The notes under the pieces: model-generated
The model's input: only the letters and a program-made list of their open reading frames with translations
The model's database searches: none
Told to the model about the DNA's origin: nothing
Part shown: positions 15,584 through 24,682 of the stretch, in pieces
Numbering within the stretch: position 1 is the first letter of the stretch
How the letters are laid out: the number at the start of each line of letters is the position of its first letter
IMG/VR virus record: IMGVR_UViG_3300032118_001817
Location: 1-39,323 of that record
Length of the DNA stretch: 39,323 nucleotides
Strand: one strand, 5' to 3'
DNA from: a virus
Program-made: the position numbers and the translations under genes

Positions 15584-17209
15584 TTATGCAATCAACTTGA
15601 TATTTCTTTCTAATATTTGCAAATTGGTTTTATAATAAGTATTAACTTCTTGAATAGGTATGCCCATTTCATCAGAAGCTTCTTTCTGTGATTTTATCCA
15701 GCCATTAAGTCTTCCTGCTTCTATATTTAATTTTTTCATAAACTCTTGATTTATTTTACAATGAATATTACCGTTTTTATAAGCTCTGATATTCATAAAC
15801 AGCCCTTGAGGGCAAGTGAAGTCTACAGATATCCCTGAAGACCATTGAAAAGAATAACTATCTTCATAAACATTAAACCCTAAATTTTTAGCTATTGTTA
15901 TAATATCATTTATCTTTTCGTGTGTTGTATTTTTCAAACCAGTAGTATAATCATAACTGCCATAACTACTTGGGTTAAAATTTCCATAACATTTAAAAAC
16001 TAATCTATAATCTAAAGTATAATGACTTTGTTCTGATTTATTAAACCTCCAACCATCTTCTATAAATTTTGTATTTGATTTATAATTCCTGACATTTTCT
16101 TTATCCGACATCCAAAGATAAACAGATTTAAGCTGTTCATCTATATATAAGTTTGAATTTTTAATAGCCCATATAACTATAGCATAAGCATTTTGCGCTG
16201 TATAGTCAACAGATGTTTGTGACATTAATTTATCTAAAAGTTTTTTCCTGCTATCTTTAGTCAACCTTGATGTTATACTTTCAAGATTATCAAATAACTC
16301 TTTCCAATATAAATTTTTAAGTCCTTCTATTTTTAATTTTAATCCTTTTTTTAATCCTTGAATATCAACCCCTAATTCTCTAAATATTTCAAAATCAAGT
16401 TTTTCAATAGCTCTATAATTATTTAATAAATTTTCAAAATCTTTTTGATAAAGCTCTTCTAACCTTTCTATAAGATTCTGCCCTTTAATAAGATTATCTT
16501 TTAAACTTTTTTTACACTCTTGATCTTTTTCAAAACTGGATTTTTCACTTTCTTCAGCTTTAATTTTAAAAAAATTATCAAACCAAATATCAAAAGGATC
16601 TGATAATATATCATTATTGTTATAAGATATAGTTTTAAATTTAATCTTAACAATATCAACTTTAGCTCTGGCAGTCCTATCAGCATCTAAAAAGTCAAAA
16701 GACCCTAATACTTTATAATTTATATCTCTTTTCTTTATAATACTTAATAAAGATTTTTGCTTTTTCCATCTTTCTGGTATAACTAAATAAACATACTGAC
16801 AATTTACTTCTGATATTATTTTCTCTGCCCAATTTAAATATTCAGAATATGGGGGATTACAAAATATAATATTTACTTTTTTATCAATTAAAGTTTGTTG
16901 ATGAAAATCAGTCCCTACAACAAAAATATCCGCAGACATATTATTTATCAATATGCTTGATTTTTCAATAGCATATTTTGTAAAAGATACTTTATCCCAC
17001 TCATTTTTTGGTATAGGTTGTAAAGATTCTAATATTTGGAAAAAATTACCATTACCTGCTCCTATATCTAATATTGAAATACTTTTATTTTGTGAAAACT
17101 CAAAGTTTATATCCTTACTAATAACTCTTATAATCTCTTCAGTAGTTGGATAGAATTCAAAATCTTCATCCTTACTTTTTACTTCTTTAATAAGTTCTTT
17201 AGTATTCAT
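15584..17209 (-). CDS. SAM-dependent methyltransferase with DUF4942 domain
   Basis: 541 residues. The N-terminus begins with the DNA methyltransferase-type FYPTTEEI; SAM-binding motif I is ILDIGAGNGNF (about 46-56) and the catalytic motif IV is NPPY (about 118-121), as in adenine-N6 or cytosine-N4 methylases. From about residue 290 onward the pattern (KELFDNLESITSRLTKDSRK, DYTAQNAYAIVIWAIKNSN, WRFNKS, LDYRLVFK) is that of DUF4942, a domain common in phage and plasmid methylases. It probably modifies phage DNA against host restriction. A textbook sigmaA promoter lies at 17251-17279. Confidence 0.85.
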   Translation of the reverse strand: MNTKELIKEVKSKDEDFEFYPTTEEIIRVISKDINFEFSQNKSISILDIGAGNGNFFQILESLQPIPKNEWDKVSFTKYAIEKSSILINNMSADIFVVGTDFHQQTLIDKKVNIIFCNPPYSEYLNWAEKIISEVNCQYVYLVIPERWKKQKSLLSIIKKRDINYKVLGSFDFLDADRTARAKVDIVKIKFKTISYNNNDILSDPFDIWFDNFFKIKAEESEKSSFEKDQECKKSLKDNLIKGQNLIERLEELYQKDFENLLNNYRAIEKLDFEIFRELGVDIQGLKKGLKLKIEGLKNLYWKELFDNLESITSRLTKDSRKKLLDKLMSQTSVDYTAQNAYAIVIWAIKNSNLYIDEQLKSVYLWMSDKENVRNYKSNTKFIEDGWRFNKSEQSHYTLDYRLVFKCYGNFNPSSYGSYDYTTGLKNTTHEKINDIITIAKNLGFNVYEDSYSFQWSSGISVDFTCPQGLFMNIRAYKNGNIHCKINQEFMKKLNIEAGRLNGWIKSQKEASDEMGIPIQEVNTYYKTNLQILERNIKLIA

Positions 17210-17250
17210 TTTTTATTAGCTTTTTTCTCCTTATTTAATTTAATAAGGAA

Positions 17251-17279
17251 AGTATATAGAATATGTGAATTTTTGTCAA
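17251..17279 (-). promoter_or_regulatory. Consensus sigmaA promoter
   Basis: TTGACA at 17274-17279, 17-base spacer, TATACT at 17251-17256 on the minus strand. Drives the DUF4942 methyltransferase gene and probably the two downstream genes. Confidence 0.8.
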
Positions 17280-17286
17280 CAATTAT

Positions 17287-18738
17287 TTAAAAGAATTTTT
17301 TAAGTTTACCCGCTCTATATTCATAGATTCTTTCTTCAGCTATTTTTATATATTCTGGATTTAATTCTATTCCTACATAATTGCAATCTTCTTTAAGAGA
17401 TACTAACCCTGTAGTTCCTGCACCCATAAAGGGATCAATCACAATGCCAGATTCCCACCCTGCATTACACCCACAATCTGATAATTCATAAATTACTGGA
17501 TTATTTTTTCTCCATTCTTCATATTTAGAATTAGTTACCCACCCTATTAAACTGCCACATTGCTTTTTATCATTCTTTTCCCCATCTAAATATGTTTTAC
17601 AGAATTCTGGTATCTTTTCTGCTACTCTAATAGGCTCTCTTGCTTTACCACATTTCTTACATATAAACTTAGGGCAACCTGCTTTAATGCAGGGAATTAT
17701 AAGCTCTTCCGGAAACGTGGCAAAGTGGGCTTCGGAATATGAATGAGTGTTTACTGTCCAGACGGAGCGTTTATTTCTTTTACCGTCAGGCAAGGGTATA
17801 TCGCTTTCTTTTTTAAACCCCTCTATTTTTTCTTTTGGTCTAAAAAAGTTTTCTTTAGAATTATAATTTAATAATCTATTTCTTGTTACTCCATTAGGTC
17901 GGCAGGCTTTCATATTGCCATTTGTTTTCCCTGGCACACGGTCACTTCCTTTTTGATTCTCAATATCTTGCATAAGCCTTGCAATAGATGAATTTGAAAT
18001 TGGTTCTTTTATCGCCTCGTTATCATAATAATATTTCTGAGACTTGCTCATTAAAAAAATATACTCATGGCTTTTTGTGCATCTGTCAGTCACTCTTTCC
18101 GGCATCGGATTCGGCTTGTGCCAGATTATATCTTGCCGGAGATACCAGCCATCAGTACGAAGGGTAAAAGCGACCATCCACGGGATGCCAATTAAATCTT
18201 TATTTTTCAATCCAATGCTTTTAAGCATTTTACTATTTCTGGAATTGCTTTTGCCTTTTTCAATAATATTTGCAGTCTCACTTTTCCCGCCAACCCTTAA
18301 ACTATCGGATACTGATTTGCAATCTTTGTGAGCTGAATAAGTGTCCCCTAAATTAAGCCATAAAATCCCATCATCCTTCAGAACTCTTTTAACTTCTCTG
18401 AATATCTCAACCATTTTTAAGACGTATTCTTCTGGTGTTTCTTCTAATCCTATTTGATAATCTACTCTAATAGCCCCACACATATTACAAATTGTTTTAT
18501 ACCCTATTTGATTTGTACCTTTATTTGAAACTTGTTTAACATTTTCTCCTATATCATTAACTTGTAAATGATTACAATTTTCGTCCCCTCCTTCCCATTT
18601 TGCAGTTCCATAATCTCTTAAACCATAATAAGGTGGAGAAGTTACACAACAATCAATACTATTATCAGGAATTTGTTTTAATACTTCTAAACTATTTCCT
18701 TGTAAAATTTTATTTTTTATATCTTTTATTTCAAACAT
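17287..18738 (-). CDS. DNA methyltransferase (N6-adenine or N4-cytosine), SPPY type
   Basis: 483 residues. ILQGNSLEVLKQIPDNSID leads to the catalytic TSPPYYGLRDYG (about 32-43) and the SAM-binding DPFMGAGTTGLV lies near the C-terminus with IELNPEYIKIAEERI, so motif IV comes before motif I: the beta-type order. The SPPY form is common in N4-cytosine enzymes. Between them two cysteine pairs (CNMCG; CKKCG) and another at the C-side suggest zinc sites in the target-recognition part. It overlaps the end of the DNA polymerase gene by 13 bases with GGAG ahead of the ATG. Its G+C-rich patches (17700-18350) differ from neighbours and suggest acquisition from another source. Confidence 0.9.
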   Translation of the reverse strand: MFEIKDIKNKILQGNSLEVLKQIPDNSIDCCVTSPPYYGLRDYGTAKWEGGDENCNHLQVNDIGENVKQVSNKGTNQIGYKTICNMCGAIRVDYQIGLEETPEEYVLKMVEIFREVKRVLKDDGILWLNLGDTYSAHKDCKSVSDSLRVGGKSETANIIEKGKSNSRNSKMLKSIGLKNKDLIGIPWMVAFTLRTDGWYLRQDIIWHKPNPMPERVTDRCTKSHEYIFLMSKSQKYYYDNEAIKEPISNSSIARLMQDIENQKGSDRVPGKTNGNMKACRPNGVTRNRLLNYNSKENFFRPKEKIEGFKKESDIPLPDGKRNKRSVWTVNTHSYSEAHFATFPEELIIPCIKAGCPKFICKKCGKAREPIRVAEKIPEFCKTYLDGEKNDKKQCGSLIGWVTNSKYEEWRKNNPVIYELSDCGCNAGWESGIVIDPFMGAGTTGLVSLKEDCNYVGIELNPEYIKIAEERIYEYRAGKLKKFF

Positions 18739-20714
18739 ATCTCATCTCCAAACCCCCAAATATCACCAACCTGACCCTCTGCTTCTATTTTAATATCATC
18801 TAAAACAAACTCTTGTAAATGTTTCATACAAATATCTCTTACAGTTTCTGTCTCTGGCTTATATGTCTTTACAGCTACAGAATCATGTACCATCAATACT
18901 AACTTTGATTTTAAATTACGTTCTTTAAATTCATTATAAATTTTCAACATTGCAATGTCCATAATTAAAGCTTCTGTTGATAAAATTTCTGTATTAGAAC
19001 AAATGCTATATAAGTGTTCAAACTCTCTTTTTTGATAATTATCTACATCAGTATATGTAAAAAATAATTCTGGTAAATGTCTTCTACATCCAAATAAATC
19101 AGAATCTAAATAACCTAACTTTCTAGCTTTTGAAATTTGCTCTTGAACATATACAGAAATACCAGGAAATAAATTCATAAATTTATTGTAAATATCTTTA
19201 GCTACTGTATAAGATTTATCTTCAATACCATTAAACTCTAAAATTTTACACTTATTCTCATCTATATATTTATTGACATCTTCAAGCGCCCACTCTACAT
19301 CTATAGTCTTTTTAAGTGAATAAGGTTTACCTAAATATAACAACAAGAAATTTATACCTTTAGCTTTAAATCTATAAGTCTTATAAGGCTCTTCATTTTT
19401 AACTTTTAAAAATTCTTGTAGAGTTAAATTCCTTGCAAATATATTTCTGGCGGTATAACTATGTAAATCTTTATTTCCATTTATAAATACTTCTCTCATA
19501 TTTTTATCTTTACTAAAATATGCCATAAGACGTAAATGAAATCCCGAAATATCAAATTCTGTAAAAGTATAGTCATCTGAGCATTTAAATACTTTCCTCA
19601 ATTCTTTATCTTTTGGAAATTGCTGTATATTTATATCAGAACAACTCTGTCTTAAAGGTGCTGTTATTGCAATACCATAATTTGAATATACTTTATTATT
19701 TATTATAGACTTAATTAACCCTTTTTCTTTTTTAACTTCTTGAGATTTTGCAAATAGGGAAGATTCTTTACTATTACTTTTTTCTTTTTTCTTTTCTATA
19801 CCACGCAAAAAGCCACTCATAATTTTTGTTATTTTTCTATGCTGTAATATTAAATCTGCAATTTCAAATCCTTGAGATTTCCAAATTTGTAAAAACTCAT
19901 CTCCTGTTTGATATACTCCTTTCTTTGTTACTTTATTATTTGCATTTGGTAATCCTAATCTTTCTAACTCAATAGCAACTTGCTCATTTGAACTTACATC
20001 AATATCTCTACCTATAATTTTTTTAATCTGATTTTCTAACTCTTCTTTTTTAACTTTAAAGTCAGTATCTAATTTATTTAAATAATCAATATCAACATCA
20101 AGTCCCTCTAACTCCATTTCTGAATACAAAGGTATTAAAGGAATTATAATATCTTTATAAGCTTTATAAATCTCTTTCTGTTTTGGTATTAAATTTTCTT
20201 TTGCATCTTCCCATAATTTAAAAGTCACAATTGCATCTAATACTGAATAATTAACAATTAGACTTTCTGGTATTTCTGAATAATTTTTTACTTTATATTT
20301 AGTTTTATAATCTTCTAATGCTTGATCATACCCACCAAAACCAATTAACCAAGCAAGACTTTTTAAACTATTATGCTGTCTGCAAGTATTCAACATATGA
20401 TATAAAATAATAATATCTTCAGATACTTTAAAAGTTGAAATTCCAGATACTAAAAATCCTTTAACATCAAATTTTCCACCTGCTGTTATTGTGTATTTAT
20501 TTTTAAAAAACCTATTTAGTAATCTTTTATTTATATTTTCAAAAGGCAGATAATATCCATCAACACCATTAAAAGACATAGTTATACAAAATATTTTAAA
20601 CTCATCTTTTTTATGATATAAGGATGTAGTTTCAGTATCTACAGCTACAAATTCTTGAGACATATTATCTTCAAGAAATTGAGTTGTATTTTCAACTTTA
20701 TTTATTTTATACAA
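18726..20714 (-). CDS. Family A DNA polymerase with 3'-5' exonuclease
   Basis: 662 residues. Exonuclease motifs: VDTET (D26, E28), KFD with D83, and YSVLD (Y156, D160), all present, so proofreading is expected. Polymerase motif A is EFDISGFHLRL (D388), motif B is the YRFKAKGINFLLLYLG region (447-462) and motif C is LMVHDSVAV (D611). Motif C has HDS where PolI has HDE. Start is TTG at 20712-20714 with AAAGGA at long spacing; the frame overlaps the upstream gene by 13 bases. This is the replicative polymerase, working with the helicase, primase and 5'-3' exonuclease in this window. Confidence 0.95.
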   Translation of the reverse strand: MYKINKVENTTQFLEDNMSQEFVAVDTETTSLYHKKDEFKIFCITMSFNGVDGYYLPFENINKRLLNRFFKNKYTITAGGKFDVKGFLVSGISTFKVSEDIIILYHMLNTCRQHNSLKSLAWLIGFGGYDQALEDYKTKYKVKNYSEIPESLIVNYSVLDAIVTFKLWEDAKENLIPKQKEIYKAYKDIIIPLIPLYSEMELEGLDVDIDYLNKLDTDFKVKKEELENQIKKIIGRDIDVSSNEQVAIELERLGLPNANNKVTKKGVYQTGDEFLQIWKSQGFEIADLILQHRKITKIMSGFLRGIEKKKEKSNSKESSLFAKSQEVKKEKGLIKSIINNKVYSNYGIAITAPLRQSCSDINIQQFPKDKELRKVFKCSDDYTFTEFDISGFHLRLMAYFSKDKNMREVFINGNKDLHSYTARNIFARNLTLQEFLKVKNEEPYKTYRFKAKGINFLLLYLGKPYSLKKTIDVEWALEDVNKYIDENKCKILEFNGIEDKSYTVAKDIYNKFMNLFPGISVYVQEQISKARKLGYLDSDLFGCRRHLPELFFTYTDVDNYQKREFEHLYSICSNTEILSTEALIMDIAMLKIYNEFKERNLKSKLVLMVHDSVAVKTYKPETETVRDICMKHLQEFVLDDIKIEAEGQVGDIWGFGDEICLK

Positions 20715-21274
20715 GTTGTCAAATGTCCTTTCACAAATTCTAATTGCTTTTCTGTAAAATTTCTTTCAAAACTATTAAACTTTAAAATCTCATCCAAATA
20801 AGGTAATGCATATACCCTTAAATTTCTATCACTATCAAACCCTGTATAAAAATAAGTCTGATTGAAAATAAATTCTTTAAACTCTGCCCAATGTGTTAAA
20901 TCTGAACTTTTTGTAATTGCAAATAACCCTGAGCCTATAGTTAGTATACATTTTAAATTTGGAAACCTGTTCAAGTCTACAGCATTACAGTATTTATAAA
21001 TCTCATGCTGTGTATAGTCTTTAATACTGCTTATACTACAATCTAAACCCCCTATAATTACATAACTATCTATCTTATACTTTTTCAAATACAACTCAAA
21101 TTTATCTATATATTTATCTGTTTCATATCGAGACAATACTATAAGAACTTCATTTTCAATCTTACCTCTTCTTATACAACCTATATTCTTATCTAATAAT
21201 TTAACATCTCCTTTAAGTTCTTTCTTACCTATAGAACAATTATTACATTTTGTATTTATTATTTTTTTGAACAA
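20702..21274 (-). CDS. Possible uracil-DNA glycosylase-fold protein next to the polymerase
   Basis: 190 residues from a TTG start with AAAGGA upstream. The N-terminal KCNNCSIGK resembles the cysteine cluster that opens iron-sulfur UDG family proteins, and LKCILTIGSGLFAITKS plus YALPYLDEIL have the layout of the UDG core, though I see no clear catalytic motif. SPO1-like phages fuse a UDG-like domain to their family A polymerase; here a separate gene overlaps the polymerase start, which fits a stand-alone version. Similarity is weak. Confidence 0.4.
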   Translation of the reverse strand: MFKKIINTKCNNCSIGKKELKGDVKLLDKNIGCIRRGKIENEVLIVLSRYETDKYIDKFELYLKKYKIDSYVIIGGLDCSISSIKDYTQHEIYKYCNAVDLNRFPNLKCILTIGSGLFAITKSSDLTHWAEFKEFIFNQTYFYTGFDSDRNLRVYALPYLDEILKFNSFERNFTEKQLEFVKGHLTTCIK

Positions 21275-21286
21275 ACAAATTATCCT

Positions 21287-21955
21287 TTATAAGAATTTTT
21301 TAGTATTAGATATTTCTACTTTTTTCTTTTCAAAAAATGGTTTAGTCTGACATTTCTTCCAAGCATCAATTCTGTCATTAATTATCTTTACATATTCAGG
21401 CTCTTTCTCTACCAGAATATAGTTGCGTCCTGTTTCAAGGCAGGCGATTGCAGTTGTGCCACTTCCGGCGAACGGGTCAAATATTGTCATGCCGGGCTGT
21501 GAATAATTTTGCAATATCCACTGAAACAAGGCAACTGGCTTTTGTGTTGGGTGTTCTTTTTTTTGGTTTTTTAATTTAATAATTTTTGCATTTTTATCAA
21601 AACTGCACCATGCTTGTTCACACATGGCAAGAGAAAAATCTTCCGGTATTTTTTTATCCCATACTAAAAAACATCTTGAGGGCGGCAACTCAAAATAATT
21701 ACCGCCCCATATAATTTGATTTTTACTTATTCTAAATATTTCATCAAAATATATTTTATCCGGTTTTACATCCCATCCAATATTTACTATTTCTTTAAAA
21801 TTCATTTTGGAATTTAGACCACTTTTGAATTTATCTCCTATCCCATACGGCGGATCGGTTAAAACTAAATCAATGCACTTGTCCGGCATGGACTTCATAA
21901 AATCTAAACAGTCCATACAATGGACAGTATTTAATATTTCATTTATTTGATACAA
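21287..21955 (-). CDS. DNA methyltransferase, DPPY type
   Basis: 222 residues from a TTG at 21953-21955 preceded by GGAAGG; a longer frame to 22000 overlaps the HNH gene without need. Catalytic motif IV is [11 protein letters not shown] and motif I is [19 protein letters not shown] followed by [15 protein letters not shown], again in beta order. [14 protein letters not shown] is typical of adenine-N6 methylases of this type. It may protect phage DNA from host restriction or from the adjacent HNH enzyme. It overlaps that HNH gene by 13 bases, so the two could form an HNH nuclease/methylase pair. Confidence 0.88.
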   Translation of the reverse strand: MYQINEILNTVHCMDCLDFMKSMPDKCIDLVLTDPPYGIGDKFKSGLNSKMNFKEIVNIGWDVKPDKIYFDEIFRISKNQIIWGGNYFELPPSRCFLVWDKKIPEDFSLAMCEQAWCSFDKNAKIIKLKNQKKEHPTQKPVALFQWILQNYSQPGMTIFDPFAGSGTTAIACLETGRNYILVEKEPEYVKIINDRIDAWKKCQTKPFFEKKKVEISNTKKFL

Positions 21956-22272
21956 TATATTTCCTTCCCTTTTGGTTTTTTTGCGTGACACTTTTTGCAA
22001 AGAGTAATACCATTATCAATATTGAATCTAAATTCTGGAAATAAAGCAAAGGGCTTAATATGGTGAGCTTCTATCCTACCTCTAAAGAGGGTGTATCTTT
22101 CTGGCAATTTATGGTAAAATAATTCTTTTTTAATATATACAACGCAAACATCATCACTTTCATACCCATAAGAATCTAAATAACATTTTAAAACAACTTC
22201 ATCTTTAAGATTCATTGATAAGATATGAAGGTCATCAAAATTAAAAGTAATAAATGTTTCTTCTTTTTTCAT
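21943..22272 (-). CDS. HNH endonuclease
   Basis: 109 residues. The C-terminal part has the HNH core: [30 protein letters not shown] and KK, with the His pair, the Asn and the CxxCH zinc part expected of a beta-beta-alpha-metal nuclease. The N-terminal 55 residues are unrecognised and could recognise DNA. AAGGAGTAGG precedes the ATG. It may be a free homing nuclease or the nuclease half of a small restriction-modification-like pair with the overlapping methylase. Confidence 0.8.
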   Translation of the reverse strand: MKKEETFITFNFDDLHILSMNLKDEVVLKCYLDSYGYESDDVCVVYIKKELFYHKLPERYTLFRGRIEAHHIKPFALFPEFRFNIDNGITLCKKCHAKKPKGKEIYCIK

Positions 22273-22282
22273 ACCCTACTCC

Positions 22283-22681
22283 TTAAAATGTATAACATAA
22301 AAGTTTTCCAGTTAATGCTCCTAAAATAGAGATACTAAAATCTTTCCAAGCATCATCTGGAAACCTATCCCCATTTGCTTTATAATCTCTTAACTCTTTA
22401 AGTCCTGCAAAAATACAAGGAATTCCAATACTATATAAGCCATAATCTTCTTTAATTTTAAATACAAAGTCATTCCATTTAGTTATAGTTATTCCCATTA
22501 TCATTCCAGTTTCATAATGAAGTAAATAATCATATCTTAGACCATATATGTTTTCTCTTTCAATTGCATACGCCTCTGTAGTAAATGACGAGTCACATAT
22601 CATTCCAAGTAATAATAAAAATAAAATCATTACAAATATAAAATTAAATGTTTTTTCTGATACTACATTATTTTTTTTCAT
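22283..22681 (-). CDS. Membrane or exported protein of unknown role
   Basis: 132 residues. Residues about 13-32 (FIFVMILFLLLLGMI) form a membrane segment or signal peptide, with a possible cleavage after TEAYA. A second hydrophobic stretch ends the protein (FSISILGALTGKLL). The part around KANGDRFPDDAWKDFSISILGALTG resembles small phage or bacterial membrane proteins of unknown role. AAGGAG ribosome site. Nothing points to a lysis function. Confidence 0.6.
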   Translation of the reverse strand: MKKNNVVSEKTFNFIFVMILFLLLLGMICDSSFTTEAYAIERENIYGLRYDYLLHYETGMIMGITITKWNDFVFKIKEDYGLYSIGIPCIFAGLKELRDYKANGDRFPDDAWKDFSISILGALTGKLLCYTF

Positions 22682-22685
22682 ACAC

Positions 22686-23156
22686 CTACTCCTTATTTTC
22701 TGTACTTCCTATTCCGCCGTCTCTTTCTTGATGAGGATAATCATTGTCATCATCTGTCTTTAAATACTTAACAAAAATTCCTTGACCAATTCTATCATAC
22801 ATTTTTAACTCAACAATACTTTGAGAGTCATTAGTTACACAAAAACAAATGTTTCCATCATTTTCATTATTAGAATAATAGTCTGCATCAATTATTCCTA
22901 CAGGATTGACAAGTCTTAATCTTTTTTTTAATGCTAATGAGCTTCTTATAAAAATCATCAAAACTTCATCATCTTCCATCTGAGCTTTGACATCAGTCCA
23001 AATATTTATAGTAGCTCCTGGAAATATTGTAACTCCACTATTATTTATAAAAAAATCATAACCAGCAGAATTCTTTGTCATTCTCTGTGGTAATAGATGT
23101 TCTGAAAAATTATTCTTAATATATTGTTTTGATACAACTTCAAATTTTCTACTCAT
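22686..23156 (-). CDS. dut: dUTPase (trimeric dUTP pyrophosphatase)
   Basis: 156 residues with the conserved motifs in order: SAGYDFF (30-36), RSSLALK (71-77), GIIDADYY (87-94, the catalytic Asp region), DRIGQGIF (121-128) and the C-terminal ERDGGIGST (144-152) that closes over the nucleotide. It hydrolyses dUTP to dUMP, keeping uracil out of phage DNA and supplying the dTMP precursor. It sits with nrdD/nrdG and the polymerase, a nucleotide supply group. Confidence 0.95.
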   Translation of the reverse strand: MSRKFEVVSKQYIKNNFSEHLLPQRMTKNSAGYDFFINNSGVTIFPGATINIWTDVKAQMEDDEVLMIFIRSSLALKKRLRLVNPVGIIDADYYSNNENDGNICFCVTNDSQSIVELKMYDRIGQGIFVKYLKTDDDNDYPHQERDGGIGSTENKE

Positions 23157-23337
23157 TAATTATTTCCTTATCTAAGAATATACATCGTTCACATGTGTCA
23201 ACAATTTTATAAACTGGATTTGTTCTAAATTCACTTTGTATAGTTTCTAATTCTATTTTCTTTTTGCATCTAGTACATAGTTGAATCATTTTATATGAGT
23301 TATTTTGTTGAACTCTTTTAGCATCTGTTACATACAT
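23149..23337 (-). CDS. Small zinc-finger-like protein
   Basis: 62 residues with CTRCKKK (CxxC) and, about 28 residues later, CERCIF (CxxC), the layout of a treble-clef or zinc ribbon. It overlaps the dUTPase gene by eight bases. Function unknown; possibly nucleic-acid or protein binding. Confidence 0.6.
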   Translation of the reverse strand: MYVTDAKRVQQNNSYKMIQLCTRCKKKIELETIQSEFRTNPVYKIVDTCERCIFLDKEIINE

Positions 23338-23346
23338 TAGTTTATA

Positions 23347-23598
23347 CTACTCCAATTTACTATTTATATAATCAAAAATATCATTTCCATATAAGGCTAT
23401 TACTGCTTCTTCAAAAATATAATGTTCAAGTTCATCAACCCATGAGTTTCCTACTTCATCTAAATAATTTTCACAACAATTTTCTAATTTAGAATAATCT
23501 CTTTTTTCATTAGGAATTAATTTTGGACTTTTTTCTGCTGTTTTTCTTTTTTTAACTTCATTCAATAATTCTTGTAAAGTGTACTTTTTTAAATTCAT
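23347..23598 (-). CDS. Unknown small protein, first gene after a promoter-like element
   Basis: 83 residues, acidic in its second half (ELEHYIFEEAVIALYGNDIFDYINSKLE). Starts after GGAAGGAG and lies directly downstream of the TGTATATATTATAAT element at 23618-23653. No family recognised. Confidence 0.55.
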   Translation of the reverse strand: MNLKKYTLQELLNEVKKRKTAEKSPKLIPNEKRDYSKLENCCENYLDEVGNSWVDELEHYIFEEAVIALYGNDIFDYINSKLE

Positions 23599-23617
23599 AC
23601 TAATTTTCTCCTTCCAT

Positions 23618-23653
23618 AATTATAATATATACATAAATACTAAAAAGTTAAAC
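23618..23653 (-). promoter_or_regulatory. TGTATATATTATAAT promoter-like element
   Basis: Minus-strand TTTAACTTTTTA and TGTATATATTATAATTATG, with GGAAGGAG after it; precedes the 83-residue gene at 23598. Confidence 0.55.
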
Positions 23654-23834
23654 TACTTTTCTTATAATTTATTTTATTTCCACAATGAGGACATTTATCA
23701 TCTTTTGCTTGGTACAAAAAATCACATGCACCACAATAGATACAATAAGATGATTTTACTCTTTTTCTCCAATTTAAAATTAAATTTAAAATAGTAGGAA
23801 ATTTTATATATGCTTTTATTCCCATACAAGACAT
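23640..23834 (-). CDS. Small zinc-ribbon protein
   Basis: 64 residues. YCIYCGACDFLYQAKDDKCPHCGNK gives CxxCG and CPHCG pairs of a zinc ribbon; the N-terminal half is basic (ILNWRKRVKSS). The weak ribosome site leaves the exact start uncertain: Met4 is possible. It follows the 35-residue membrane ORF by two bases. Function unknown. Confidence 0.6.
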   Translation of the reverse strand: MSCMGIKAYIKFPTILNLILNWRKRVKSSYCIYCGACDFLYQAKDDKCPHCGNKINYKKSSLTF

Positions 23835-23835
23835 A

Positions 23836-23943
23836 TTAACTTATACACCAAAGAATACCACAAACTATAAATATAACAATAATTACAACTATATTTGTAA
23901 GTGTTTCATTTATTTTTTCTTGTTGTTCTAGTGTAATTCTCAT
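23836..23943 (-). CDS. 35-residue single-pass membrane peptide
   Basis: ATG at 23941-23943, preceded by AAAGAGAAT; ends TAA two bases before the next gene. The first 17 residues are polar (LEQQEKINETLTN), then IVVIIVIFIVCGILWCI forms one clear membrane segment. It overlaps the last 38 bases of the GIY-YIG gene in another frame. Probably a real small membrane peptide of unknown role. Confidence 0.5.
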   Translation of the reverse strand: MRITLEQQEKINETLTNIVVIIVIFIVCGILWCIS

Positions 23944-24682
23944 AATTATTCTCTTTTTTACTTTTTACTTTTCTCATTTTATCTTTAGACTCTTCTGACA
24001 CAATATGCCCTACTAATGCAATAGATATATTTTCTGCATTTTTCTTTACTCGTTCATCTGTTTCTTTTGTTAATCCTTTATTCCATGGTGGTTTTCTCTC
24101 TCTTGATTTTGAAATATTTTTACCTATATTTTTTAATCTTTCATCTGTTTCTTTTGTTAAACCCTCATTCCAGGCTTTTTTTCCTTTATTTTTTTTAGAA
24201 ATATTTTTACCAGCTTTTGCCACCCTTTCATCTGTTTCTTTTGTTAACCCAGTATTCCAAGATTTTCTATTACAATTAATTATTTTTCCATGCCTTTTTG
24301 TTTTATTTGTTAATATGCCTGTACCATCATATATAGTACCAAAATGTAAAATTAATTTATGTTCAAGATCATACGCTTCCTTTTGTGTCATATGGTCTTT
24401 TAATCTATAAAAATGAAATAAACTATCATCATTACTTAAATCATTAAAATAATTAAGTTTATAAATATTTTTTTCTTTATTTAAATTTTTAATATGAGAT
24501 TCAATTCTTTTTCCACTTCCTTTACCTATATAAAAAGGTTTACCAAAAATAAGAATAGGATAATTATCTATAAAAAAACTATAATAAGTCTCATAAGGAA
24601 GTTCTTTTAATAAAATCTCTAAAGATAAGTCTACATACACATAAACATAAAATCGTCTGTCTTCTAATAAAGTATTATTCAT
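23906..24682 (-). CDS. GIY-YIG homing endonuclease with three WNxGLTKETDER repeats
   Basis: 258 residues. FYVYVYVDL and, after an insert, KPFYIGKGSGKRIESH form a GIY-YIG core of the COG3680-like type. EAYDLEHKLILHFG supplies the catalytic Glu region. Residues about 135-230 hold three tandem modules: WNTGLTKETDERV, WNEGLTKETDERL and PWNKGLTKETDERV, NUMOD3-like DNA-contact repeats. The same module is in the GIY-YIG gene at 10310-11080. The gene is inserted between nrdD and a run of small genes, and its position next to nrdD is typical for phage homing genes, which favour conserved nucleotide-metabolism genes. Confidence 0.85.
   Translation of the reverse strand: MNNTLLEDRRFYVYVYVDLSLEILLKELPYETYYSFFIDNYPILIFGKPFYIGKGSGKRIESHIKNLNKEKNIYKLNYFNDLSNDDSLFHFYRLKDHMTQKEAYDLEHKLILHFGTIYDGTGILTNKTKRHGKIINCNRKSWNTGLTKETDERVAKAGKNISKKNKGKKAWNEGLTKETDERLKNIGKNISKSRERKPPWNKGLTKETDERVKKNAENISIALVGHIVSEESKDKMRKVKSKKENNYENYTRTTRKNK

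Noticed and set aside
16501-16686. Minus-strand ORF inside the DUF4942 gene
   Set aside because: Different frame within a well-supported gene, no ribosome site, low-complexity product.
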